A DNA stretch of 64,000 nucleotides from Paracoccaceae bacterium (GTDB lineage Bacteria; Pseudomonadota; Alphaproteobacteria; Rhodobacterales; Rhodobacteraceae): assembly GCA_028874915.1 (NCBI GenBank), contig JAPPHA010000025.1, positions 62,001-126,000 of the forward strand, written 5' to 3'. Positions 1-8,171 of the stretch are shown piece by piece. Numbering within the stretch: the first letter of the stretch is position 1; each line of letters opens with the position of its first letter. The notes beneath the pieces were generated by a model that ran no database searches, had not been told where the DNA came from, and was given only the letters and a program-made list of their open reading frames with translations. A program made the translations under genes and the position numbers.

Positions 1-471
1 GAACAGTCGCGCTTCTTCGGGATCCGTGGCCGCGGAGCCTTCGCCGGCCGCATAACCGACAAACCCGATTTCGCCTTCCGAGGAAACTCCTGCACTGCGG
101 GCAAGTTCAACGATTGCAGCGGTCTCCTCGATGTTCTGCTGGAGAGGTTTCCGCGAACCGTCAAACATCACCGACGTGAATCCGGCGTCGATGGCGGCAA
201 CGCACTCCTCGCGCGAATAGCCGTGATCGAGGTGGGCGACGACCGGGACCGCGGCATCGTCGGCCAGCGTCCTGAACATCGCCGCGAGGATCGGCAATGG
301 CGTGTGGGCCCGGCACCCGGGTCCTGCCTGCAGGATGACTGGTGCCCCTTCGGCTTCTGCGGCCTCCACAAAGGCCCGTGCGTCCTCCCAGCCGAGCACC
401 ACAAGCCCGGCAACGGCGTAACCGCCGCGATAAGCAGGTCCCAGGACGTCGGAGAGGGTGTTCAGACTCAT
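1..471 (-). CDS. iolJ: Class II fructose-bisphosphate aldolase family protein, probable inositol-pathway aldolase (partial)
   Basis: The gene runs off the left edge, so only about the first 157 residues are visible. They contain the class II aldolase signatures HLDHG (zinc-binding and active-site region), SVMFDGS and SSEGEIG. In Bacillus, IolJ of this family cleaves 6-phospho-5-dehydro-2-deoxygluconate to dihydroxyacetone phosphate and malonate semialdehyde. Here the ATG overlaps the iolB stop as ATGA, so translation is probably coupled and the gene is the last visible member of the iol operon. That context is why I prefer the inositol role over a general glycolytic or tagatose aldolase. The family call is firm; the substrate is inferred. 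Confidence 0.85.
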   Translation of the reverse strand, partial: MSLNTLSDVLGPAYRGGYAVAGLVVLGWEDARAFVEAAEAEGAPVILQAGPGCRAHTPLPILAAMFRTLADDAAVPVVAHLDHGYSREECVAAIDAGFTSVMFDGSRKPLQQNIEETAAIVELARSAGVSSEGEIGFVGYAAGEGSAATDPEEARLF

Positions 472-1310
472 TTGAATTTGGCGACCATGTCCATGATCCC
501 GGGTATGGTCTTCAGTTGTTCGGCGTGGGTCGGCTGGAAGTACTGCACGAGCCCCCGCTGGCTGAGCCCGCCAAGAATCGTGAAGTAATACATTTCGTAT
601 CCGGGCAGGACGACACAGGGGTGGTATCCCCGGTCGAGGCAAATCGTCGATCCATTGACGATGTGGTAGGCGTCACCCGGCTGATTGTCCTCGCGCTGCA
701 GCATCTGCAGGCCCGAACCGTAGTGTGGCCGGAATCGGAAATTGTAGGTTTCGTCGTGACGGGTTTCGTCTGGAAGCCGGTCCGTGTCGTGCTTGTGCGA
801 CGGAAAGCCCGACCAGCCGCCGTTGCCGACGGTAAACAGTTCCGAAACCAGCAACCGCCCGACACGACCAGCCTGCTTCTGGCCGAGAATATGCTTGATC
901 TTCCGATGGGTCTTGGTGTCGTCCGAGCCGTACTGGACGACATCGAGTTCGTCCTTCGTGACGGCGAAGGGCTCGAGTACGTCATCATGGCGGGCGCCGG
1001 CAACGAAGACTTCCGCGGACGAAGACCGGCAGGTCAGCCTGGCCTCGGTACCGGTCGGCACATAGACTCCCTCGGGCTCGCCGTCCCAGACGTCCACACC
1101 CCGGTCCCCAATGGATTCAAAAGACTGGCCGCAGGTCGCAACGTCTATGGTCCCGGTCGCGGGAACCACGCAGGTCTCGTAGCCGTCGATCTGATAACTG
1201 AAACTTTCGCCTTCCGTGAGCTTGACGATGTTGAAGTAATTGAGCGGAACGCAGGAATTCCCGGCCTCCACGATGGGTTTGTTGCAGTTGTCATAGGGTG
1301 GGATATGCAT
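468..1310 (-). CDS. iolB: 5-deoxy-glucuronate isomerase
   Basis: The 280-residue protein matches the usual length of IolB (KduI/IolB family, bicupin). Visible motifs are GGWSGFPSHKHD with metal-ligand histidines, the Glu of HDETYNFRF, DRGYHP, and the C-terminal YYFTILGG. IolB isomerises 5-deoxy-glucuronate to 5-dehydro-2-deoxygluconate, the substrate of IolC, in the cytoplasm. It lies about 90 bp downstream of iolC and overlaps the aldolase gene by 4 bp. The start at 1310 is preceded by a GGAGAC-type ribosome site. Confidence 0.95.
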   Translation of the reverse strand: MHIPPYDNCNKPIVEAGNSCVPLNYFNIVKLTEGESFSYQIDGYETCVVPATGTIDVATCGQSFESIGDRGVDVWDGEPEGVYVPTGTEARLTCRSSSAEVFVAGARHDDVLEPFAVTKDELDVVQYGSDDTKTHRKIKHILGQKQAGRVGRLLVSELFTVGNGGWSGFPSHKHDTDRLPDETRHDETYNFRFRPHYGSGLQMLQREDNQPGDAYHIVNGSTICLDRGYHPCVVLPGYEMYYFTILGGLSQRGLVQYFQPTHAEQLKTIPGIMDMVAKFK

Positions 1311-1400
1311 GATCGAGTCTCCGCTGTCTGGCTGGGGTCGATAGGATCCTCGTGACGGCCGACCGAGCCCGGTCTCGACGAGACAGATCGTCGGAGAGGA

Positions 1401-2381
1401 TCAGGAAATCACCGGACCGGGATGGGAATCGAGAAAGGATTCGAGCGTTTCCGGGTCGGGCATGGCCGGGGCACAGCCCACTTTCGAGACGACGATGGCG
1501 GCGCAGGCCGAGCCGCGCAGCACGGACTCCTCGATATCCAGCCCGGCCGCCAGCCCTGACATCAGCCCTCCCATGAAAGCGTCGCCCGCACCCGTCGGCT
1601 TGAGCGCGGTCACCGGATAAACGCCGGTTCTGAGTTCCCGGCCTTCCGAAAACGTAATCGCACCCCGCTCGCCCATCTTGTAAACGATGGCACCGGCCGC
1701 ATCGCGGCTGAGGTCCCGGGCCTTGTCGAGTCCCCGGGAATAGTCGCCCGCCATGAAGCCGAATTCGTCATCATTTCCGATGACAAAGTCGCAGAGGCTT
1801 CCGACCCTGGAATACACATCCGACGCCACCTCTGCGGATGGCCAGGAGTAGGGCCTGTGGTCGATGTCGAAGACCAGCGGCAGGCCGGCCGCCCGGCCCA
1901 GTTCCAATGCCATGAGCCCGGCGCTGCGGGAGGGCTCTGCGGCAAACACTGTTCCCGTGGTGATCAGGGCTCCGAAAGCGGAATAGTCAATGCCTTCGAC
2001 GTCGTCGGCGTTCATGTCAAAATCAGCCGCGCCATTTCGGTAAAGCACCGTCTGGTGGTCTTCCACCCGGCTTTCGACGACGGCCAGCGATGTCCGCGAT
2101 GACCCGCCCACGGTCCGGACATGGTGGTGATCAACACCGTAACGGCCGAGTTCGTTGCGAACGAAACGGCCGACGGCGTCATCCGAGACCGTCGTGACCA
2201 GCGAAGACCGGCCGCCCAGACGGACGATTGCGACGGCGATATTGGCGGACGAACCGCCAAGGCAGGCGAAAAAATGGGTAACGTCCTCAATGCGGTCGCC
2301 GGCGGGATGCGGATAAATGTCCATTCCGCCACGGCCGACAACCAGAAAGTGATTCCGGGCCAGACGCCCGAACACGCTCAT
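1401..2381 (-). CDS. iolC: 5-dehydro-2-deoxygluconokinase (PfkB family)
   Basis: A 326-residue PfkB-family carbohydrate kinase. The N-terminal segment has the LGGSSANIAVAIVRLG substrate-binding motif, and the C-terminal signature KPTGAGDAFMGG carries the catalytic Asp of GAGD. IolC phosphorylates 5-dehydro-2-deoxygluconate to the 6-phosphate, which the aldolase then cleaves. Many proteobacterial IolC proteins carry an extra C-terminal DUF2090 aldolase-like domain. This one is the short form, which fits a separate class II aldolase in the same operon. A GGAG site lies about 10 nt before the ATG. It is 54 bp downstream of iolD. Confidence 0.93.
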   Translation of the reverse strand: MSVFGRLARNHFLVVGRGGMDIYPHPAGDRIEDVTHFFACLGGSSANIAVAIVRLGGRSSLVTTVSDDAVGRFVRNELGRYGVDHHHVRTVGGSSRTSLAVVESRVEDHQTVLYRNGAADFDMNADDVEGIDYSAFGALITTGTVFAAEPSRSAGLMALELGRAAGLPLVFDIDHRPYSWPSAEVASDVYSRVGSLCDFVIGNDDEFGFMAGDYSRGLDKARDLSRDAAGAIVYKMGERGAITFSEGRELRTGVYPVTALKPTGAGDAFMGGLMSGLAAGLDIEESVLRGSACAAIVVSKVGCAPAMPDPETLESFLDSHPGPVIS

Positions 2382-2435
2382 GCCGGACGTCTCCAGGGCC
2401 GGACGATCAGGGGACGCCTCGGAAACGTCGCCATC

Positions 2436-4307
2436 TCAGATCCCCTGGCGCTGGCGGACGCGGACGGACTCGATGTCCGCATGGGCCTTACGGACCTTTT
2501 CGCTCTCGCTCACTTCAGGCGTCCCGAGTTCCCACCAGGCGTGTCCTTCTTCGGTCCAGCCTTCATGGGGATCAACCTTCATCACGATCACATAGGTACG
2601 CTCTGAATCCTTTGCGCGTTCGAACGCATCGGCGAGCTCGGTCGCGTTTTCGACGGTTTCGGCGTTCGCACCCATGGCCCTCGCGTGCAGTTCGAAGTCC
2701 ACCGAAAAGGGTTCGACGGCGAGGCGGCAGTCTTGGATCAGATTGTTGAACGGTTCGTTTCCGGTGTTGTTCTGCAGCTTGTTGATGACCGCGAAACCGC
2801 CGTTGTCGAGGACCAGCACAATCAGCTTCTTGCCCGTGAGCACCGAGGAGTAGATGTCCGAGTTCATCATCAGATAGGATCCGTCGCCGACGAAGACGAT
2901 GGTGTCAGCATCGGGTTCGCGTTCCGACTGGGCAATCCGGGCGCCCCAGCCGCCGGAGAGTTCGTAGCCCATGCAGGAATAACCGAATTCGATATCGAGC
3001 GTGCCGATATCGAGTGTCCGCCAGTTGGCGGTGACCTCGGCCGGCAGACCGCCAGCGGCGGTGACGATACGGTCGCGTTTGCCGCACAATGCATTCGCGA
3101 CGCCGATCGCCTGGGCGTACGAGTTGGGGCGGTTCCCGGTCCGAATGTTGTCGGCAACAGTTTCGGACCAGGCCGTCCGCTCGGATTCCGCCGCCTGCCG
3201 CCAGCCGGAAGGTGCCCGGTAGTCGCCGATAGCCCTGTCGAGAGCCTGGATTCCCAGCCTGGCGTCGCCGATGACGGGGAGGGAGCGATGTTTCAGCGCA
3301 TCGTGGCGGGCGGTGTTCAGTGAAATGAAGCGGGCCTCATGATCGAACGCGGTCCAGGAACCGGTGGTGAAGTCCTGAAGCCGGGTGCCAATGGCGACGA
3401 TGACATCGGCCTTCTCTGCCACCACATTCGCCGAACGGGAGCCCGTGACGCCGATGGGCCCGACATTCAGTGCATTCTCGCCGAGCAGGTTGGCGCGCCC
3501 GGCGATGGTCTCCACGACGGGTATGTCATGAGCGGCGGCGAATTCAGTGAGGTCGGCGACGGCACCTGAGTACTGGACGCCGCCACCGGCAATGATCAAC
3601 GGCCGTTCGGCGGAAGCCAGAAGACGCGCCGCCGCCGAAACGTCGTCAACATCAGGCGCCTGACGACGGATTCTGTGGGTGGTTTCGTCGAAGAATGGCG
3701 CCGGGTAGTCGAAGGCCCAGCCCTGGACGTCCTGGGGCAGGCCAATGAATGCCGGACCGCAATCCGAGGGGTCCAGCATGACAGCGAGCGCGGAGGGCAG
3801 CGACGACAGGATTTGCGCGGGATGGGTGATCCTGTCCCAGTAGCGGGTGACGGCGCGGAAAGCGTCATTCACACCATCGACTGGGTTGTCGAAATGCTCA
3901 AGTTGCTGAAGGACCGGATCCGGGAATCGGGTGACATAGGTATCCCCGCAGAGCAACAGGACCGGAAGCCTGTTTGCATGGGCCGTGGCTGCCGCGGTCA
4001 CCAAATTGGAGGTCCCGGGTCCGGCCGAGGCCGTACAGAACATGAACCGCCTGCGAAGGTGGTATTTGGCGTAGGCAGTCGCGGCGAGACCCATGCCTTG
4101 TTCGTTCTGCCCCCGGTAAAGCGGCAGTTGATCGCGGTAGCCGTAAAGCGCTTCTCCGAGGCAGGTCACATTGCCATGACCGAAGATGGCAAACCCGCCG
4201 CCGCACAGCCGGGCTCTCCCAGCGTCGGTTTCGATGTATTGGTTGGCAAGGTAGCGGACGATCGCCTGTGCTGTCGTCAAGTGAAGACTTGATGGACGGG
4301 TCCCCAT
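2436..4307 (-). CDS. iolD: 3D-(3,5/4)-trihydroxycyclohexane-1,2-dione hydrolase
   Basis: A 623-residue thiamine-diphosphate enzyme of the acetolactate-synthase fold, the normal IolD length. The N-terminal domain has FGHGNVTCLGEAL and the QNEQGMG segment with the ThDP-activating Glu. The C-terminal domain has the GDGSYLMMN...NGG ThDP/Mg motif followed by QNNTGNEPFNN. It hydrolyses the ring of trihydroxycyclohexanedione to 5-deoxy-glucuronate. It is the first gene of the minus-strand iol operon. GGAGG sits 6 nt upstream of the ATG. A roughly 260-bp divergent promoter region separates it from the dehydrogenase at 4569. Confidence 0.95.
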   Translation of the reverse strand: MGTRPSSLHLTTAQAIVRYLANQYIETDAGRARLCGGGFAIFGHGNVTCLGEALYGYRDQLPLYRGQNEQGMGLAATAYAKYHLRRRFMFCTASAGPGTSNLVTAAATAHANRLPVLLLCGDTYVTRFPDPVLQQLEHFDNPVDGVNDAFRAVTRYWDRITHPAQILSSLPSALAVMLDPSDCGPAFIGLPQDVQGWAFDYPAPFFDETTHRIRRQAPDVDDVSAAARLLASAERPLIIAGGGVQYSGAVADLTEFAAAHDIPVVETIAGRANLLGENALNVGPIGVTGSRSANVVAEKADVIVAIGTRLQDFTTGSWTAFDHEARFISLNTARHDALKHRSLPVIGDARLGIQALDRAIGDYRAPSGWRQAAESERTAWSETVADNIRTGNRPNSYAQAIGVANALCGKRDRIVTAAGGLPAEVTANWRTLDIGTLDIEFGYSCMGYELSGGWGARIAQSEREPDADTIVFVGDGSYLMMNSDIYSSVLTGKKLIVLVLDNGGFAVINKLQNNTGNEPFNNLIQDCRLAVEPFSVDFELHARAMGANAETVENATELADAFERAKDSERTYVIVMKVDPHEGWTEEGHAWWELGTPEVSESEKVRKAHADIESVRVRQRQGI

Positions 4308-4568
4308 GAATCCTCCGAAGTATCATATTCAGGCTGTACACCGACCCGAACAGGTTGGTGACCCGAAGAGCGGTCGAGACCAAGGCTCCGGTGTTCGGCC
4401 CGAGGGCGCCGCAGCGACCCGTCCGGGTCGATGTCCGTTGACCGAAACAGGCTCTTGAGGATACGGGTTTCAGGACCGGTTGAAAACGGCTTTCTTGAAA
4501 GGGCTGCCCAGGTGGCCAGCGGGGTTGGCGGACGGGAATCGGTGACGGAATCGGACGGTCGGTGGCAG

Positions 4569-5705
4569 ATGGGAATGCAGCGGCAAGAAATCGGCATTGG
4601 GATCGTCGGGGGCGGCTACATGGGCAAGGCCCATGCCGTGGCGATGTCGGCTGTGGGTGCGGTCTTCGATACCCGCCTCAGGCCGCGGCTCGCAATGGTT
4701 GCCGCAAGCACGCCCCAGTCGGCCGACCGCTATCGCTCCCAGTACGGTTTCGATCGGGCCACGGACGATTTCCGGGTTCTTGTCGATGATCCCCAGGTCG
4801 AAGCGGTGGTGATCGCGTCACCGCAATCGACGCACAGGGCGATAGCCGAACGGGCTCTCGCGCTTGCGAAACCGGTGTTTTGCGAGAAGCCCCTGGGTGC
4901 ATCCCTGTCGGACAGCCGGGCCATGGTCCGGGCGGCCGAGGCCGCAGGTGTTCCACACATGGTGGGGTTCAACTACATCCGGACGCCCGCGTCGCAATTT
5001 GCCCGTCACTTGGTTGCTTCCGGCGAGATTGGGGAGATCACGTGGTTCCGGGGCGAACACACCGAGGACGGACTTGCCGATCCGGCGTCGCCGGCAACCT
5101 GGAGGACTGAAGGTGATGCCAACGGAACGCTTGGCGACCTGGCACCGCACATGATCAATGCGGCGCTTGCCTTCATGGGGGGAATCCGGGAGGTCGTCGG
5201 CGACTGCGAAACCGTCATTGCCCGGCGGCCGTCGGCTGACGGATTCGGTGATGTGGCGGTCACCAATGACGACCAGGCGCAAGCGGTCTGCCGGTTTGAC
5301 TCGGGGGCCATGGGTCATTTGCATTTCAGCCGTGTCGCTACGGGTCGGAAGATGGGATACCGCTACGAGATCACCGGGACCCGAGGCGCAATCCGGTTCG
5401 ACCAGGAGGACCAGAACTGCGTCTGGCTGTACCGGATGGATGATGCCGCCCCGGAACAGGGATTCCGGCAGATTCTGACGGGCCCCGAGCATCCGGACTA
5501 TCGACCCTTTTGTCAGGGTGCGGGTCACGGGACCGGTTACCAGGACCAGATCATCATCGAGGCCCGTGACTTTCTCCAGGCGATCGAGACCGGCAAGCCG
5601 GCCTGGCCGACTTTCCACGACGGGCTGGAGGTCAACCAAGTGATCGAGGCGATACGCCAGTCAGCGAGGCGGAGGGAATGGGTTTCGGTCGCGGATTTCC
5701 GGTGA
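4569..5705 (+). CDS. Gfo/Idh/MocA family NAD(P)-dependent oxidoreductase
   Basis: A cytoplasmic oxidoreductase of about 378 residues. GIVGGGYMGKAHA near the N-terminus is the Rossmann dinucleotide motif, CEKPLG carries the conserved Lys of the family, and GDLAPHMIN contains the catalytic-region His. The open frame extends upstream to 4431, but homology begins only at residue 50 of that frame, so the ATG at 4569 (alternative ATG at 4575) is preferred. It is divergent from iolD, so an inositol or scyllo-inositol dehydrogenase role (IolG/IolX/IolW type) is a reasonable inference. The substrate cannot be assigned, because the family also acts on other sugars. Confidence 0.82.
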   Translation: MGMQRQEIGIGIVGGGYMGKAHAVAMSAVGAVFDTRLRPRLAMVAASTPQSADRYRSQYGFDRATDDFRVLVDDPQVEAVVIASPQSTHRAIAERALALAKPVFCEKPLGASLSDSRAMVRAAEAAGVPHMVGFNYIRTPASQFARHLVASGEIGEITWFRGEHTEDGLADPASPATWRTEGDANGTLGDLAPHMINAALAFMGGIREVVGDCETVIARRPSADGFGDVAVTNDDQAQAVCRFDSGAMGHLHFSRVATGRKMGYRYEITGTRGAIRFDQEDQNCVWLYRMDDAAPEQGFRQILTGPEHPDYRPFCQGAGHGTGYQDQIIIEARDFLQAIETGKPAWPTFHDGLEVNQVIEAIRQSARRREWVSVADFR

Positions 5706-5784
5706 CCGGCGTGCCCGGACCCGGGCGGCCCTGGAATCCAGGATGGCCGTCCGCGCATCGCGTATGGTTTCAGGGTTGAGTTCC

Positions 5785-6972
5785 GTGGCCCGGCTCAACT
5801 GGGGGCTTGTCGGAGGCGGCGAAGGCAGCCAGATCGGTCCTGTGCACCGAATGGCGGCGCGGCTCGACGGCGAGTTTTCCCTGGCAGCCGGCGCGCTGGA
5901 CGCCTGTCCGGAATCGAGCCGGGCGTTTGCCCTTAGGCTCGGAATCGCCGAAGAGCGGGCATATGGCGACTGGCAGGACATGCTCGCCGCCGAATCCGCG
6001 AGGGATGGGGACGACCGTCTCGACCTCGTGACTGTCGCCACGCCGAACGCGACCCATTATCCGATTACCCGGGGTTTTCTCGAGGCCGGTTTCAATGTCC
6101 TCTGTGAGAAACCGCTGACAATGACCTCGGACGAGGCGGCGGACATCATTGCGATTGCCCGGGCGCATGGGCGGATTTGCGCCGTCAATTTCGGTTACTC
6201 CGGCTATCCGCTGGTCCGGGAGATGCGGGCGATGGTCCGGCAGGGACAACTGGGCCGCGTCCGGCTGGTCGTGGTCGAGTTTTCCCATGGCCATCATGCC
6301 GCTGGCGATGACCCGGACAATCCCCGTATCCGCTGGCGGTACGATCCCCGGCAAGTCGGAAACTCGGCGCAGTTCGCCGATTGCGGCAGCCACGCCCTGC
6401 ACCTGGCGAGCTTTGTCACCGGCCGGCAGGTGGAACGACTGTCGGCCGACTTCGCATCCTGCGTTCCGGGGCGCGAACTCGAGGATGATGCGATGGTGGC
6501 GTTCCGGATGCAGGATGGCATCGTCGGGCGGCTCTGGACATCGGCCGTTGCAGTGGGCCGGCAGCACGGTCTGACACTGCAGGTCTCTGGCGAACGGGGC
6601 GGGTTGCGGTGGCAACAGGAACAGGCCAACCAACTCTACTGGTGTCCCGTCGGCGGCCGCGTCACCGTCATTGAACGGGGTGAAGCCGGCCTGTCAGCCG
6701 ATGCGGAAAGGGCCTCAAGGATCGCCGTCGGTCATGTGGAGGGGATGCCCCTGGCATTTGCGAACGTCTATGCTGATCTGGCGTTGGCCATTCGGTCACA
6801 GGCTTGCGCCGGAGCGGAACAGGAAGGCAGCGGCGGTTCCCCGGACGACGCCCTGCTGTATCCAATCGCCGAGGACGGATTCCGGACCGTGGCGGCGACC
6901 GAAGCGGCCGTCCGTTCCGCGAAACGACATGGCGCATGGGAAGACGTTCCCACCGTTCCAGACCCGATCTGA
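5785..6972 (+). CDS. Second Gfo/Idh/MocA family oxidoreductase
   Basis: About 395 residues. LNWGLVGGGEGSQIG is the Rossmann motif, CEKPLTM the family Lys segment, and ADCGSHALHLASF the active-site His region. The frame is open from an ATG at 5743, but that ATG abuts a small perfect hairpin (CCTGGA-A-TCCAGG) with no ribosome site. A GTG at 5785, preceded by AGGG, starts the protein two codons before the conserved region and is preferred. It follows the previous dehydrogenase in the same direction and probably serves the same cyclitol or sugar pathway. A 630-bp internal part of this gene is repeated at 9024-9654. Confidence 0.8.
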   Translation: MARLNWGLVGGGEGSQIGPVHRMAARLDGEFSLAAGALDACPESSRAFALRLGIAEERAYGDWQDMLAAESARDGDDRLDLVTVATPNATHYPITRGFLEAGFNVLCEKPLTMTSDEAADIIAIARAHGRICAVNFGYSGYPLVREMRAMVRQGQLGRVRLVVVEFSHGHHAAGDDPDNPRIRWRYDPRQVGNSAQFADCGSHALHLASFVTGRQVERLSADFASCVPGRELEDDAMVAFRMQDGIVGRLWTSAVAVGRQHGLTLQVSGERGGLRWQQEQANQLYWCPVGGRVTVIERGEAGLSADAERASRIAVGHVEGMPLAFANVYADLALAIRSQACAGAEQEGSGGSPDDALLYPIAEDGFRTVAATEAAVRSAKRHGAWEDVPTVPDPI

Positions 6973-7140
6973 GGCATTGTGGATTGACGTGTCACGCGCT
7001 CCGGCGTCGGAGATCAACCTCGTGTTCAGATCATTGGTTGCCAAGTGGTCAAGCACTGAAAGGGAAACGTCAATTCAGAATGTGTCCGGGTCGAAGTATT
7101 GTCGGCGAACCGTCACTCGACCTCTGGATTTGATGGTATT

Positions 7141-7158
7141 ATTGACTTAAATGTCAAT
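7141..7158. promoter_or_regulatory. Palindromic operator candidate upstream of the toxin-antitoxin-like genes
   Basis: ATTGAC-TTAAAT-GTCAAT is a perfect 6-bp inverted repeat with a 6-bp AT-rich centre, about 75 bp before the toxin frame. The half-site GTCAATTCA recurs as a direct copy at 7069-7077. XRE antitoxins normally repress their own operon from such a site, so autoregulation by the protein at 7650 is the natural inference. No other large intergenic palindrome was seen here. Confidence 0.45.
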
Positions 7159-7231
7159 TCATGATTTGCTTCACGATGCCGTCGAACAAGGCTTGCTGTT
7201 CCTGGTGGTGCCGACGATGGAGAGTGAACCG

Positions 7232-7684
7232 ATGAAAAGGGTTTTGTAAGCTCCACCGAAAGTTCGTCGCCTCATTCCCGGTCCTTGGAAAAGTGCGGAA
7301 GAAGAAATCCGGTGCGGACAGCTCCGGGCGGATTTTGACTGGTTTGTCGAGGGCAAGGTGATTCCCGTGGCTCTAAATAGCCCGTTCGGAAAGCCGAGCG
7401 ATACCTACCTGTCAAGGCTAAGCCCTGCCGAGGACGAGGTGTGGGAAATCCGAAGCCGCGCTCCAAGACCGACTATCAGGGTCTTCGGCCGGTTTGCCGA
7501 AAGAGATTGCTTCGTTGCGCTGGGATGGAGGCTCAGGAAGGAGCTCGGGGGAGCGGATTCGATAGAGTTCCGGCGTGAGGTGCTGAACTGTCGGGCTGAC
7601 TGGAGGCGTATCTTTTCTGCCTATGATGCATTCAAGAGGAACACAGTCGATGACTACATCTCGGAAAAAGCCCTTCCTGTCTGA
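7232..7684 (+). pseudogene. RelE/Gp49-like toxin candidate with an in-frame stop codon
   Basis: An ATG at 7232 has a good GGAGAG ribosome site 7 nt upstream, but the fifth codon is followed by TAA at 7247-7249. The frame is then open to 7684, about 145 codons. The downstream part contains DEVWEIRSRAP, VFGRFAERDCFVAL and a C-terminal VDDYIS. The strand-rich core followed by an XRE gene resembles type II RelE/Gp49-type toxins, though the family match is by appearance only. An internal GTG at 7358 with GAGG 5 nt upstream could still give a 108-residue protein. The gene is therefore either silenced by a nonsense mutation or shortened. It overlaps the antitoxin gene by 35 bp. Confidence 0.55.
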
Positions 7685-8171
7685 CGTTCTCGGTGGCGAC
7701 AGAATTCCACTCGGAACGCTTTCTTATTTTCGAGAGCGCTTTCGTGATCGCCTGTACGATTTGGTCATGGAGGAATTTCTCAAGCAACAAACGGAAAGCG
7801 GTTTGACGCGTGCCGAAGTCGCCAGACGAATCAGTCGCCGACCCGAGCAAGTCACGCGCTGGTTCGCGGCTCCCGGCAATTGGACTCTTGAAACAGTAAG
7901 CGATCTCTTGCTGGCAGTTGCCAAGTCTGAACCCGACGTAACCTTGTGGCCTCTTGAGGGATGTGCTGTTCGCAATGATCGCGGCCAATCAATTATGGGC
8001 CAAGACGTGAGCGAACCGGTGAATTCTTGGCTGCCTGGATCGGCGATCAAGGCGAACGAAGATACGGAGAGGTTCAGCGCGAACGTCGGCACCACAGGGT
8101 CTGGCCAGCGTCGCCATCAAGGTCCGCTTGCGGCAATTCTTGGAGGTCAGCATGAAGCTGCTTGCAATTGA
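7650..8171 (+). CDS. XRE-type helix-turn-helix protein, candidate antitoxin
   Basis: About 173 residues. The segment around residues 38-85 (LTRAEVARRISRRPEQVTRW, then an LETVSDLLLAV helix) is a Cro/C1-type helix-turn-helix. The start at 7650 was chosen because GAGG lies 10 nt upstream and it gives the tight overlap usual for toxin-antitoxin pairs. The toxin-first, antitoxin-second order matches higBA-type operons. The C-terminal third is unlike known DNA-binding domains and may neutralise the toxin or contact the third gene. It overlaps the next start by 20 bp, so the three genes probably form one transcript. It probably acts on the palindrome at 7141. Confidence 0.65.
   Translation: MTTSRKKPFLSDVLGGDRIPLGTLSYFRERFRDRLYDLVMEEFLKQQTESGLTRAEVARRISRRPEQVTRWFAAPGNWTLETVSDLLLAVAKSEPDVTLWPLEGCAVRNDRGQSIMGQDVSEPVNSWLPGSAIKANEDTERFSANVGTTGSGQRRHQGPLAAILGGQHEAACN

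Noticed and set aside
342-1355. A 337-codon plus-strand frame
   Set aside because: Shadow of iolB and the aldolase gene on the opposite strand.
7151-7249. A 32-codon frame starting inside the palindrome and ending at the TAA at 7247
   Set aside because: It lies in the toxin frame, has no ribosome site and starts within the putative operator. The ATG at 7232 with GGAGAG is the better start, so a leader peptide is not supported.
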